DNA of 64,000 nucleotides from contig CAWDKV010000004.1 of the NCBI GenBank assembly GCA_963803015.1, positions 372,001 through 436,000 of the forward strand, in the 5' to 3' direction. Position numbers and translations under genes: made by a program. Origin of the DNA: Berkiella sp963803015. GTDB lineage: Bacteria > Pseudomonadota > Gammaproteobacteria > Berkiellales > Berkiellaceae. Below, piece by piece: positions 32,741 through 41,946 of this stretch (positions are counted from its first letter, which is position 1; each line of letters begins with the position of its first letter). Below the pieces are notes generated by a model. That model had not been told where the DNA came from, made no database searches, and saw only the letters and a program-made list of their open reading frames with translations.

Positions 32741-34657
32741 TCATTTATGATTTCTATCTGGCTCTTCTATCCTAGAGGGAGGAGCAGATCTTGGCGCTTC
32801 TCGTAGAGAGGGTGCAACGACTCTTGGCGCTTCTCGTGGAGCTGGCGCAACAACTCTTGGCGCTTCGCGCGCAGGGGCAACAATCACTCTTGTTTCTTCG
32901 CGTGGTACCGTGATAACTCTCGGTTCTTCGCGTGACCCACTAATAGCCCGAGACTCCTCCCTTGAAGGTGAAGGCGCAACATGTCGTGGCACTTCTCGAG
33001 GTGGAGCGACAATATGTCTTTGCTCTTCTGATGGTGCAGTATTTATCCTGGGTCTCTCTTCAACAGTGGGATGTGCATTCCTGGGATTGCTCACACTTGT
33101 TGGCTGCGCCCTCTTTTTAACCGGTGCCCCATGTGGTTCTTCTACAGGTATAGGTCTTTTACTAGGTGGCAAAATATTTGGGTTCGTTTCTTGAGGCGCT
33201 GCAGGCTCACCTGGTTTACCAGACTCTTTCGTCAAGGATTCTTGTTTTTTAGAAAATTCAACTGCTGGAGGTGGCGCTTTATTGGAAACCACCGCTTGCA
33301 CGCTCAAGCGTTTCGGAGGAGCAGCCCCAACCTTTTGCGATCCCAACATACTTGCTGCTTTTGGTTTGACCGGTGCTGCCATGGTGACTTTATCTGCGGC
33401 AATGCCTTGTACATCACTAGCCGTCAATTTTACTTTCTGTTGAACAACAGGAAGAGAATGAACAAAAGCTGATAAAGGAACTGCGGTTACAGCATATGGC
33501 GCTGATCTAAAATTTTGATACACAACATTTCTACTAGGATTAGAGTACGCATTGTTAAGCGTGGCATTGTTAATAAATTTTGAATTATTTCTGTTGATTT
33601 GGTTAAAATAATTTCGACTGACAGAATAAGGCGGGATATAAACATCCGATGGGCCAAGTGGAAACCAACCTATACCTCTACCGTAAAATCGCCCAAGAGA
33701 AAGTCCTAAATTAAATCCATCTGCGCCTATAAAACCTACTAATGCAGGCGCGTACACTGCTCTAGCACTTATAGGACCCGGCGCCCAACACCATCTTGAT
33801 TGATTATACACCCAACGACCATAGTGAAAAGGCGCAAAACCCCAAGGTTGATAATCAACCCATGTCCAATTACCATCACTATAAGGCGCCCAATCATTAG
33901 CGACTTGATTGGGGTACCAAACAAAACCATAGCTTGGATCCTCAGCCCATTGGCCGTAATTATCCAGATCTTGATATCCTATGATACTGTTTGAAACATA
34001 AGCTCTAGAGGCAGATTCATTGCCCATTGTAGCTCGAGATAAAGACCAATTATCAAAATCATCATTTGCAAGGGTAACCGCTTCATAATCGGCTAAATCA
34101 TTTCCAAAAAAATGAAATGCACTACCTTCATTTATTTTAAATGCATTTTGCACACCATATACTTCTGCGCTGCCACGTGCTGCACTTACCATCGTTGCAC
34201 TTTGATCGTCTGTAACATTAACCTGATAATACCCTGGCTCACGCACCGTAAACGCTAGATTCGGTGTGTCTATCTCATACACTTGATTTGGTTCTAAATT
34301 TTGCAGAAGTAAATTCAATCGCCCTTGTGTCAGTTTTAGCTGTACCAGATTATCATCCAAATTGGTAATAGAAAGATTGGTACTGCCCCCCATATAGAGG
34401 AAGGCACCCTCTAATTGCAGTTCTGTTTGAGAATTTTCTGAAGACCATAAACTATCGCCTATATACAAAGGACGATTTAACCCTAGATCTGACCATGCGT
34501 CTTCACCTGCCGGCGCAAAGCCCACCGGATTGCTCATGTAACTTACCCTAATCACACGAGAAGGCGGATCATAAGCATTTAAGGGAACGGTTAAAAAGCA
34601 AAAGAGGACCATCATAACAACTTGCACTATTGATTTAGCGCTGAGGTTGAATGTCAT
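32741..34657 (-). CDS. Exported FecR-domain/DUF6600 protein with Arg-Pro repeats
   Basis: 638 residues. A signal peptide (IVQVVMMVLFCFLTVPLNA) is followed by a FecR-like domain at about 75-200 (LQLEGAFLYMGGSTNLSITN, QGRLNLLLQNLEPNQVYEID). Then comes the aromatic-rich DUF6600 region at about 215-330 with WAEDPSYGFVWYP, WAPYSDGNWTWVDYQPWGFA and YGRWVYNQSRWCWAPG. The last ~200 residues are disordered and built from PREAPRVVAP-like repeats. It is probably periplasmic or surface-exposed. No fecI sigma factor is nearby, so classical FecIR signalling is unlikely. The gene downstream of its start side, at 34673, may be in the same transcript. Confidence 0.85.
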   Translation of the reverse strand: MTFNLSAKSIVQVVMMVLFCFLTVPLNAYDPPSRVIRVSYMSNPVGFAPAGEDAWSDLGLNRPLYIGDSLWSSENSQTELQLEGAFLYMGGSTNLSITNLDDNLVQLKLTQGRLNLLLQNLEPNQVYEIDTPNLAFTVREPGYYQVNVTDDQSATMVSAARGSAEVYGVQNAFKINEGSAFHFFGNDLADYEAVTLANDDFDNWSLSRATMGNESASRAYVSNSIIGYQDLDNYGQWAEDPSYGFVWYPNQVANDWAPYSDGNWTWVDYQPWGFAPFHYGRWVYNQSRWCWAPGPISARAVYAPALVGFIGADGFNLGLSLGRFYGRGIGWFPLGPSDVYIPPYSVSRNYFNQINRNNSKFINNATLNNAYSNPSRNVVYQNFRSAPYAVTAVPLSAFVHSLPVVQQKVKLTASDVQGIAADKVTMAAPVKPKAASMLGSQKVGAAPPKRLSVQAVVSNKAPPPAVEFSKKQESLTKESGKPGEPAAPQETNPNILPPSKRPIPVEEPHGAPVKKRAQPTSVSNPRNAHPTVEERPRINTAPSEEQRHIVAPPREVPRHVAPSPSREESRAISGSREEPRVITVPREETRVIVAPAREAPRVVAPAPREAPRVVAPSLREAPRSAPPSRIEEPDRNHK

Positions 34658-34672
34658 AAGTCCTCCTGCTTT

Positions 34673-35320
34673 TTATTTTTTATCTGGCGTAGGCCGTGGC
34701 GCGCCGGGTACTGTCGGGATATCCCATGGTTTAGGCTTGCGGGCTTGTGGCGGTTCATTTTTTAATTTAGAGCTAGCATCTATTATTTTTTGGCCATTCA
34801 CATAAACATCAATCCCTCTGTCTATAAATTTTTGGGCCATCTTCACATCTTGTAATTTTTCAATTTTAATTTTATTTCCCAGCTCATTCCACTGTCCCCC
34901 ACCTTGCGTAAAATATTCTAATTTTTTACCTGCTGGGTGATTTTGCGAATCACGTGAAAGAAGAATATCTTGGAATCTTTCAAAGGCTTCTCTAGCCTCC
35001 GCTTCTGTATTCACATTTGAGAGATCGAGCGTCAACGTACTCCCTTTCTGACTACTGCCGCCACCCCCACCGCTGCCTGGAGAAACGGTATAACTTCCTT
35101 TCACACTTGCGCCGCTAGACATTAACACAAGCTCAAATTCAACCGTTTCTTGTAAGCCTGTGGCAAAATTTGTTTTGACTTCCTTTTGTGGCACTCTAGC
35201 GACCGCTCTCAGGTTAAAGCGCTGTTGGTTATCTCTTAAATATTTTTCGAATGACCACTCATCCGATGCATCTTGATCTACTTTTACGGTAAATTCATTT
35301 TTCAAAGATGGTTTAATCAT
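34673..35320 (-). CDS. Hypothetical soluble protein
   Basis: 215 residues from the ATG at 35320 (MIKPSLKN), with AAAGGG nine bases upstream. It contains WSFEKYLRDNQQRFNLRAVA, a Gly/Ser linker (SPGSGGGGGSSQKG), LDLSNVNTEAEAREAFERFQ and a Pro/Lys-rich tail (ARKPKPWDIPTVPGAPRP). There is no signal peptide or membrane segment. The family is unknown. The flexible Gly hinge and Pro tail recall effector-like proteins but prove nothing. It lies 15 bases before the DUF6600 gene, so the two are probably one transcript. Confidence 0.7.
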   Translation of the reverse strand: MIKPSLKNEFTVKVDQDASDEWSFEKYLRDNQQRFNLRAVARVPQKEVKTNFATGLQETVEFELVLMSSGASVKGSYTVSPGSGGGGGSSQKGSTLTLDLSNVNTEAEAREAFERFQDILLSRDSQNHPAGKKLEYFTQGGGQWNELGNKIKIEKLQDVKMAQKFIDRGIDVYVNGQKIIDASSKLKNEPPQARKPKPWDIPTVPGAPRPTPDKK

Positions 35321-35539
35321 GGCTATACACCCTTTATAATGGTCTCTCATATTTAGGACTTAATATAAATATGATAAGTTTCACAAGAAACGTGTTATCC
35401 AACATGCTTATTTACAAGATAAATCGCTTTAAAGTACAATGCACCTCAATTTATTACAGTCTGTAAACGGATTTTCTTTCATTGATGGAATATTAGAATA
35501 GTAGTTAACTTCCATTTAGAATGAATAGAGAAACCTAAA

Positions 35540-36781
35540 ATGACTTTTTCCGTAAGTGAAAATGCCTGGGCAGAAGCTAAAGCTTATTTTGCCGCTAACC
35601 CACATGCAGTTAAATTAAAGAAAGCGACTCCTTCTGATCACTCCTTTATTAAGTTTGAGAATGGTGAGATCTTAGCGCTTGCCCGTGAAAAAGAGCTTCA
35701 AGAAGGACTCATCGGGGAAGGGCATTTTAGCAAAGTCAAAGAAGCGATTAACCAACATGCACAGATTTTTGCCGTTAAAATATTAGGCTGCAAGTCTGGA
35801 TTTGAACCCTTTTTTAATTTTGGTGCTTGGCACAAAGTGAAAATCTTTATTAGCTCCGTATGGCGGCAGTTGAAAAATGATAAGCCTAATGCAGAAAAAA
35901 AACCTCAGCGTAAGTTGTATTTATTAACTGAGTTTATTAAAGGCGTACCTTTGTCGACTTATGTCGAGCAACAAGACTCTGCTCCAAAAATATATGAACC
36001 TGCTACATTATTGATAGCGCTCGAATGCTGTATGGCACTTTATCGTCTACACCAATTGAGGATAATTCATCGTGATATTAAGCCCAGCAATATCATGGTC
36101 TCATATATAAACCAACGGCTTGCCATCCAGTTTATAGATTTTGATTTTTCTCTCGTCTTAGCTGAGGACTGTAGCTTTGTTGAAATAAAACGAGCGATGA
36201 TTTGCAAAGATTATGCGCCACCTGAAGTATTAGAGCATTCTCGCTTTTCCTTTAGCTCTGATATTTTTTCTCTAGGCAAAGTTTTTTCAGAATTGAATTT
36301 AACGGAAGTGGCCACGATGTTAACTGGGTTTTACCCGGAAGAAAGAAGCGCTTTGCCAACAGCCATCTTCAGTATTATGGAGAAATTTTTCAAACTTAAT
36401 CTTCCCATTGATGATAACGTAAAAGAAACCTTCAATCGTGCCATCCACCTCATCCAACACCAATATCATGGCATTTTCTCAGCTGGGGCTACGTGCGAGA
36501 TATTATTTGAACATTTTCGTAGAAATAACGCCCTGTCTGAAGTATTAAAGATATTTGCAGTAAGAGAAGTGAAAAATTTTAAAGGCGACTATATCAACCT
36601 GAGTAAACACCCTACTACACCTCGAGCTCCTTGCACACTTCATGATCCTCTACCGGCAAAATCTTTTCTGCCTTTGCGTGATAGCCAACAAGAAGCGTTG
36701 AACGCCGCCATGCAAGCTTTCACCCTTAATACGCCTTTAAGGCAAGAGATAGAGACAGGTAATGCTAGCTTAAGTATGTAA
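35540..36781 (+). CDS. Eukaryotic-like Ser/Thr protein kinase
   Basis: 413 residues; the ribosome site is weak (AGAG). The kinase domain covers about 50-330. The glycine loop is GEGHFSKV (59-66), the ATP-anchoring lysine is K80 in FAVKIL, the catalytic loop is HRDIKPSNIM (177-186) with D179 and N184. The metal motif DFG is replaced by DFD (200-202); the aspartate is kept. An APE-like YAPPEV and SSDIFSLGKVF follow. The C-terminal ~80 residues are unassigned. There is no membrane segment, unlike PknB-type receptors, so it may act in the bacterial cytosol or be delivered to a host. It is followed by a LuxR-type regulator. Confidence 0.88.
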   Translation: MTFSVSENAWAEAKAYFAANPHAVKLKKATPSDHSFIKFENGEILALAREKELQEGLIGEGHFSKVKEAINQHAQIFAVKILGCKSGFEPFFNFGAWHKVKIFISSVWRQLKNDKPNAEKKPQRKLYLLTEFIKGVPLSTYVEQQDSAPKIYEPATLLIALECCMALYRLHQLRIIHRDIKPSNIMVSYINQRLAIQFIDFDFSLVLAEDCSFVEIKRAMICKDYAPPEVLEHSRFSFSSDIFSLGKVFSELNLTEVATMLTGFYPEERSALPTAIFSIMEKFFKLNLPIDDNVKETFNRAIHLIQHQYHGIFSAGATCEILFEHFRRNNALSEVLKIFAVREVKNFKGDYINLSKHPTTPRAPCTLHDPLPAKSFLPLRDSQQEALNAAMQAFTLNTPLRQEIETGNASLSM

Positions 36782-36895
36782 AGCAAAAAGTGATTCCCTT
36801 AAAAAGCACCTCAGGATTGTGCAAGACAATAAATTTGTATTTATATACTCATATAAATAGAATACAAGAATATCTCCATCAGATTGTGTTTTTTT

Positions 36896-37663
36896 ATGAT
36901 AAATAATCTCTCACTCATTAGCTTATCTTCTGAAGTCCAACAAGTTGCTGAGCCGCTTCTGCAAAAATTCAATTTAACTTATTTTCAATTTTTACAAGTC
37001 TATCAAGATGGTAGTTTTTCGATGCTGTGCTCTCATACCAAATGGGTAGATTTCATTTCAAATTATTTCTTATCAAAAAACGAACAAGCTGTTTTTTCCC
37101 ATGTATCTAACAACCAGCCGGAAAAACTACAATACCAATTTCTTTGGGAGCATAATTTACCGAGTAAACCAATCATGCTTGCACGAGAATTTAATATCGC
37201 CAATGGTTTGACCTTCGTCGAGCGTTATAAAGATCATTACAATATGATAGCCGTTGCTTCCCCAGTGAATAATCATCAAGCGCTCGATACTTATCTTAAT
37301 CACTTAGAAGAAATAAAACAGTTTATTGCTTATTTTAAAAATGAACATCGTGCGCTGATTCAAAAAGGCTTTCAAAATCGGGTTAACTTATTGCCAGGTC
37401 AACAAGATCCCAATCTCTCTCAAATGCTACTCAATGGACGAACAAAAATACCCCTTACCTGGCGTAATCGCGCGTCTTATCTTACCCCAAAGGAATATGC
37501 TTGCCTCAAAGAGCTGGCTTTAGGCAAATCTGTGAAAGAGATTGCTCAATGTTTTGCGCTTTCTCCTCGAACAGTGGAAGGATATCTTAATCGTATTAAA
37601 AATAGAACCGAATGCGCCAATAACCGTGAATTGATCCTACTCTTCCACACGCTTTCACTTTGA
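36896..37663 (+). CDS. LuxR-type transcriptional regulator
   Basis: 255 residues from the ATG at 36896; no clear ribosome site. The C-terminal GerE/LuxR helix-turn-helix is unmistakable (LTPKEYACLKELALGKSVKE, then FALSPRTVEGYLNRIKNRT). The N-terminal ~170 residues (NLTYFQFLQVYQDGSFSML, VERYKDHYNMIAVASPV) look like a PAS/GAF-like sensor rather than a response-regulator receiver, since there is no phospho-acceptor aspartate pattern. The signal is unknown. Legionellales carry several LuxR proteins of this layout linked to life-cycle switching (recalled, not verified). Confidence 0.85.
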   Translation: MINNLSLISLSSEVQQVAEPLLQKFNLTYFQFLQVYQDGSFSMLCSHTKWVDFISNYFLSKNEQAVFSHVSNNQPEKLQYQFLWEHNLPSKPIMLAREFNIANGLTFVERYKDHYNMIAVASPVNNHQALDTYLNHLEEIKQFIAYFKNEHRALIQKGFQNRVNLLPGQQDPNLSQMLLNGRTKIPLTWRNRASYLTPKEYACLKELALGKSVKEIAQCFALSPRTVEGYLNRIKNRTECANNRELILLFHTLSL

Positions 37664-37684
37664 GCGTATTGGTTACGCTCTTTT
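37662..37684 (+). terminator. Rho-independent terminator overlapping a stop codon
   Basis: GAGCGTA (37662-37668) and TACGCTC (37674-37680) form a 7-bp stem with loop TTGGT, then TTTT. The stem begins within the TGA of the LuxR-type gene. Confidence 0.75.
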
Positions 37685-37737
37685 AAACTCATAAACTACC
37701 TTAGACTTAACATTTCCCCTTTTCTAAGGTAAAAAAG

Positions 37738-38511
37738 ATGCTAGTGCCCAATCGAGTCAATTTTAAGAAAATCATTGAAACTAATTTTATTGAAGCTTTT
37801 AAAGCATTTGCTAACAAAATAGAATCACCTTCTTATGCCACCTGGATAACCAGCACAGTCCCTTTTCCCAACTTTAACAGTGTTATCCAAACAAGCGCTT
37901 CCCCAACTGAGATTGAAGAGACAATAAAAACCATTTCAGAATATTATCAAAAGAAATCAATCCCATTTGCCTGGTTTACAACAGAGCTTAGCCAACCTGC
38001 GCATTTATCTGAAATATTAATCAAAAACAACTTTAAGCCCTGTCCAGATTTTAAAGGGATGATTTTAGATCTTCAGTCTTTTCCAGAATTTAATATCCCA
38101 GAAAGCTGTAGAATTGAAAAACTCGACGAGCCTGATATTCGGCAATGGGCAGATCCCATTCAAGTCACCTGGGGATTTTCTGATGAAGTGATGCGTCCTT
38201 TTATTCAATTGATGCAAAAGATGATGCTAGAAGGAAAAATGGTGCATTACATGGCTTATTACGAAGGCAAGCATGCGGGCTCTGCGAGTGCGTTTTTGGG
38301 AAGTGAGAGTCTGGGTTTTTATAATATGAGTGTTTACCCTGCATTTCAACGCAAACACATTGGTACTAGTTTACAATATGTACGATTACTTCTTGCAAAA
38401 AGTTTAGGTTATCGCTTTGCCATACTGCAAGCCTATGAATTTTCGGCAAAAGCCGCAAGTAATTTAGGGTTTAGCACGGTAATGCGTTTCACGCCCTACC
38501 TCACGTCTTAA
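37738..38511 (+). CDS. GNAT-family N-acetyltransferase
   Basis: 257 residues; AAGG precedes the ATG. The C-terminal half has the GNAT acetyl-CoA fold: AYYEGKHAGSASAFLGSES (beta strands), then FYNMSVYPAFQRKHIGTSLQ, the motif A segment (Q/RxxGxG/A), then GYRFAILQAYEFSAKAASNL and GFSTVMRFTPY. The N-terminal half (IEETIKTISEYYQKKSIPFA, FAWFTTELSQPAHL) fits the substrate part of two-domain GNATs. The acceptor is unknown. Confidence 0.85.
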   Translation: MLVPNRVNFKKIIETNFIEAFKAFANKIESPSYATWITSTVPFPNFNSVIQTSASPTEIEETIKTISEYYQKKSIPFAWFTTELSQPAHLSEILIKNNFKPCPDFKGMILDLQSFPEFNIPESCRIEKLDEPDIRQWADPIQVTWGFSDEVMRPFIQLMQKMMLEGKMVHYMAYYEGKHAGSASAFLGSESLGFYNMSVYPAFQRKHIGTSLQYVRLLLAKSLGYRFAILQAYEFSAKAASNLGFSTVMRFTPYLTS

Positions 38512-38590
38512 AGGAGGGGGATTGTCACTGGCAGGAGAATAAGCACCTTGCCAAATTACTGCAGCAGAGTCTGGACCAATATCAACTACA

Positions 38591-39808
38591 TCACCATAGC
38601 TCACCTCTTCTAGCAGGGGTCGATAACCAGGCTCTTGGGCCGAGCCTGAACTCTCTCCCCTCAATCTTTGTTTGAGAGAAAGGATGATGCCCCAAGCTTT
38701 GGTTTCCAATTGCCAATTGGCAACTTTTCTCGAGATTCTTGCTAAGAAAAGACCACACGCCATCCCAAGCTCTGCTGAAAAATGATAAAAAACCAAGCCA
38801 GGTTGAAGGTTGATAGAGTCTTTGCAACCCCTTTCCTTGCTCGGGTTTTTCGATTTTAGGTAGGATGCCCTGCTCAAGTACTTTCCTTGGCATCGCTATT
38901 TTCTTATCACTGATTGTTTTTTGGAGCATCAGCCTTGTTGAATCTAGAGTCGCAATTAACCACAAGCTCACACTAAAAAAACCCAACGCACCATACACCC
39001 AAGGCGAGGTAGCAAGAACAATCATGTTAAAAGATAAAATCGGAAGCATGGCAGTGAAAATATTGAGCGCTACAACCGTGCCAAACAACCAACTATTCGA
39101 ATAGAGCCTCCTCACACTTTTGTGAAGGAAATGTAATGATTGCTTTAAAGCAATAAAATCGAGCAACGGGCCATATTTTTCCTTAAATAATGCTTTAAGC
39201 CCGTGTTTAAGCTCTTTTCGTCGTTGGGGTTGTAGCGTTTCATCTAAGAGTTCTTCTTGTGCTTTATCTGTCTCATTCAGGAACCTTGTCCCGATCCGAT
39301 AGAATACAGTATTAATGTCATCTCGATCAAAATGATCTTCCTGTAAAAAGTCTTTAATCTTACTAGCCAAAGGCTCTTTGACGACTTGCACGATTTTTTC
39401 AATACTCTTATTTTGCATTTTACTGATGAGTACTTCTCTCTCTGCCTTTTCTGCAAAATAGCGACTCACGTTATCCGCAAATGAAACTGTCGTGCCAATG
39501 ATAACTAAGAAGGGAATGAGCGTGGCTGCTGCTCCAAAAAGAATTAACCCAGCAAAGAGAGAAAATAGCGCAACAATACTATAGCCCAGAATGGGGATAA
39601 TCTTTTTTTGAGGTTTGAGATCCTCTCTTAAAATTAAATTAACAATCGCGCTAAGCGCAAAACCAAAGCCTATCCAATAGAAAATCTCTTGTCTTGAATA
39701 ACCAATAACCTTAAAGGCGTCTGAAAACTGCCCTCTTAGTGCTAACTGAAAAAAACTTTTAAAATTTTGACCTATTTCAATAATGTGGTTCTTAACAATT
39801 AAAAACAT
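38591..39808 (-). CDS. Multi-pass membrane protein, possibly frameshifted near its end
   Basis: 405 residues from the ATG at 39808 (MFLIVKNHIIEIGQ); the upstream extension to 39916 has no ribosome site. Four or more membrane helices: IFYWIGFGFALSAIVNLIL, IVALFSLFAGLILFGAAATL, FGTVVALNIFTAMLPILS, YGALGFFSVSLWLIATL, with a charged helical domain between pairs (EEPLASK-type region at about 150-250). The final ~30 residues (REFRLGPRAWLSTPARRGEL) look unnatural. Another minus frame over 38464-38720 reads more convincingly (RPLLEEVSYGDVVDIGPDSA), so a frameshift near 38700 is suspected. Family and role unknown. Confidence 0.7.
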   Translation of the reverse strand: MFLIVKNHIIEIGQNFKSFFQLALRGQFSDAFKVIGYSRQEIFYWIGFGFALSAIVNLILREDLKPQKKIIPILGYSIVALFSLFAGLILFGAAATLIPFLVIIGTTVSFADNVSRYFAEKAEREVLISKMQNKSIEKIVQVVKEPLASKIKDFLQEDHFDRDDINTVFYRIGTRFLNETDKAQEELLDETLQPQRRKELKHGLKALFKEKYGPLLDFIALKQSLHFLHKSVRRLYSNSWLFGTVVALNIFTAMLPILSFNMIVLATSPWVYGALGFFSVSLWLIATLDSTRLMLQKTISDKKIAMPRKVLEQGILPKIEKPEQGKGLQRLYQPSTWLGFLSFFSRAWDGVWSFLSKNLEKSCQLAIGNQSLGHHPFSQTKIEGREFRLGPRAWLSTPARRGELW

Positions 39809-39882
39809 AGGTGTCTTACTTATTTTATAAAAAAATCGGGGAAAGTTGGGTGTAAATACGCTTAAACTGCTAAGATAGGCAA

Positions 39883-40632
39883 ATGAATACTTCAACTCTT
39901 TACCGTTATGGTACACAACTTAACAGCCATGATCTGATCAAAGCCATTGCTATCATACTTGTCATTATTGATCACACTGCTGAATTTTTACTGGAAAATA
40001 ATCCCTGGTGTCGCCTGCTCGGCCGCGGTGCCGCTCCTCTTTTTTTCTTCCTGATTGGCTACTCAGCAAAACTGCGAGTCAGAGTTTCTTTAGTGATCTA
40101 TGCACTTATTTTAACTTTTACCGGTTTTCTTTTATTCAATCATCTTTGGCTTAACATTTTAGTTAACTTTATTTTTATTTATTGTTTCTTAAACTTGTTT
40201 CCACCACAATTGAGTCACAAATGGACGCAAATTAGTCTCTACATTGGTGCAATTCTTCTCCACCCTGTGCTCAGCAAATACATTGAATATGGTACGACAG
40301 GATTTCTCATCGCCTACAGTGCTAGATTACTGTATCTGCAAAAGCCTGCCGGAAAATACGGGTTAGGCGTCTCTCTTTTTCTTTATTACTTATGGCAAGG
40401 CTATGCATTTGGGTTTTACCAAAGACAGATCCTCCTCACCGGGTTAGGGCTGATTTGTGTGGCTTTATATTTGGCCATGGTATTTTATAAGTTTCGCCCC
40501 ATTGCTTGCCCACCTCGGTTACGCCTCCCTCTTTTAATACTCTCTCGTTATTCTCTTGAGATCTATTTTTACCAGTTGTTTACCTTGCAATTGATATTTA
40601 TAACCATCATTATGGTAAAGTTTTCTTCTTAA
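39883..40632 (+). CDS. TraX-family membrane protein
   Basis: 249 residues with about seven membrane helices. The start HDLIKAIAIILVIIDHTAEF and the next segment LGRGAAPLFFFLIGYSAK are typical of TraX/acyltransferase-3-like proteins (conserved D-H in IDHTAEF, R in LGRGAAPLF). It ends SRYSLEIYFYQLFTLQLIF. TraX acetylates F-pilin, but chromosomal relatives are mostly uncharacterised and may acylate surface molecules. Its 5' end faces the membrane protein at 39808. Confidence 0.85.
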   Translation: MNTSTLYRYGTQLNSHDLIKAIAIILVIIDHTAEFLLENNPWCRLLGRGAAPLFFFLIGYSAKLRVRVSLVIYALILTFTGFLLFNHLWLNILVNFIFIYCFLNLFPPQLSHKWTQISLYIGAILLHPVLSKYIEYGTTGFLIAYSARLLYLQKPAGKYGLGVSLFLYYLWQGYAFGFYQRQILLTGLGLICVALYLAMVFYKFRPIACPPRLRLPLLILSRYSLEIYFYQLFTLQLIFITIIMVKFSS

Positions 40633-40672
40633 AGAAGTTAGAATTACCTTTCTCTATTCGGATAAATCTGTC

Positions 40673-41590
40673 ATGTTTTCTACAAAAATAAAAACTGTCT
40701 TTTATTTCTGCTTTCTATTCCTTCTCATCGGCTGCGCCCAATTACCTCAACCTCATCCTATTACCATGCCCAAAGCTCCTCCTCCTGCACCTAAATTAGA
40801 GAATCTGCGTGTCGCATTGGTGTTAAGTGGTGGTGGCGCAAGAGCGCTTGCCCATGCAGGCGTGTTAGAAGTACTAGAAAAAAATCATATTCCAATCGAT
40901 TTAATCGTTGGATGTAGTGCAGGTGGACTAGTCGGTGCTTTATATGCAGATGACCCTAGAGCACATAATCTTCGAGCCAAAATTATTACACTAAACAAAT
41001 GGGATTTTTTAGACTTAGACTGGCCCTCTTCTCTCTCGATGTTTTGGCGCGCCAAAGGCTTAGTCGAGGGTAGAGCGCTAAGAGTGTATCTACAAAAGAA
41101 TTTGCATGCAAAAGATTTTTCAGAACTTAAAATTCCTTTAGCCGTTGTGACGACAGATCTCCTTACAGGAAATGCTTTTGTATTACGAAGTGGACCACTT
41201 GTACCTGCTTTGCATGCATCAAGCGCACTTCCCATGTTATTTACCCCTGTCAGAATTTACGGCAGAACCTTAGTAGATGGGGGGGTGGTGAGTCCTGTCC
41301 CAGTTGAAGTGGCGCAATCCTTTCACCCAAAAATCGTGATTGCTGTGGATATCGGTACACCACCAGACAAAGGTCAAGTCAAAAATAACTATCAAATTGC
41401 TATGCGCAGTATTCACATCCCTTACTACACCCTTGCTCATTATCAAACACGAGAAGCGGATATCGTGATTTATCCTTTAGTACAACGTTACAGTATGTTT
41501 GCTGATCATGCGAATGAAAATTTATATGAAGCCGGGAAAGAGGCCGCACTCAAAGCTCTTCCGGAGATTCAAAAGGCGCTAAAAAAATAG
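40673..41590 (+). CDS. Patatin-like phospholipase lipoprotein
   Basis: 305 residues. A lipoprotein signal ends in LLIGC (C21), followed by a Pro-rich linker (PKAPPPAPK). The patatin domain has the oxyanion loop LSGGGARALAHAG, the nucleophile in VGCSAGG (S82) and the catalytic DGG in LVDGGVVSPVPVEVA. It is predicted to hydrolyse phospholipids at an outer membrane or the periplasm. It is related to the RssA/NTE group. In intracellular bacteria such enzymes can act on host membranes (inference). Confidence 0.93.
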   Translation: MFSTKIKTVFYFCFLFLLIGCAQLPQPHPITMPKAPPPAPKLENLRVALVLSGGGARALAHAGVLEVLEKNHIPIDLIVGCSAGGLVGALYADDPRAHNLRAKIITLNKWDFLDLDWPSSLSMFWRAKGLVEGRALRVYLQKNLHAKDFSELKIPLAVVTTDLLTGNAFVLRSGPLVPALHASSALPMLFTPVRIYGRTLVDGGVVSPVPVEVAQSFHPKIVIAVDIGTPPDKGQVKNNYQIAMRSIHIPYYTLAHYQTREADIVIYPLVQRYSMFADHANENLYEAGKEAALKALPEIQKALKK

Positions 41591-41692
41591 AGTAGAAGTG
41601 CTGTATAAATATTGACTTAATAATGTCCAGCTTGACTTGGAGAGAGAAATTCAATCTAATGAACAAATAAAGGTGCATTTTAAGGTGTTCAA

Positions 41693-41890
41693 ATGATAAA
41701 AATTCTTAAAGCAGTATGCAAAGCTTGGCAGTCTGAAAAAGTGGACAATGAAATTCGTCCGTTGAAGAAAGCAAAATGGGCAATTGCACATAAAGTGGAT
41801 AAACAAAATCACGAGCAAATCCTTCTAGTAGAAATTGTGCCCTTCGCTATGCAAGAAAATGAAGCCCCTGCAAGCAGAGTTTTGCATTAA
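41693..41890 (+). CDS. Small hypothetical protein
   Basis: 65 residues, Lys/Trp-containing, no membrane segment: MIKILKAVCKAWQSEKVDN, then KAKWAIAHKVDKQNHEQI, then a hydrophobic strand LLVEIVPFAM. There is no obvious ribosome site except AAGGTG further upstream. The gene is supported mainly by the terminator that follows (41892-41924). Family unknown. Confidence 0.5.
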   Translation: MIKILKAVCKAWQSEKVDNEIRPLKKAKWAIAHKVDKQNHEQILLVEIVPFAMQENEAPASRVLH

Positions 41891-41891
41891 C

Positions 41892-41924
41892 AAAAAAAAA
41901 GCAGGCTTCCTGCCTGCTCTTTTC
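41892..41924. terminator. Bidirectional terminator
   Basis: AGCAGGC (41900-41906) and GCCTGCT (41912-41918) form a stem with loop TTCCT. On the minus strand it is followed by at least eight T, serving the gene ending at 41947; on the plus strand CTTTT follows, serving the small gene ending at 41890. Confidence 0.85.
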
Positions 41925-41946
41925 AACTTAACCTTAACCTAGATTA

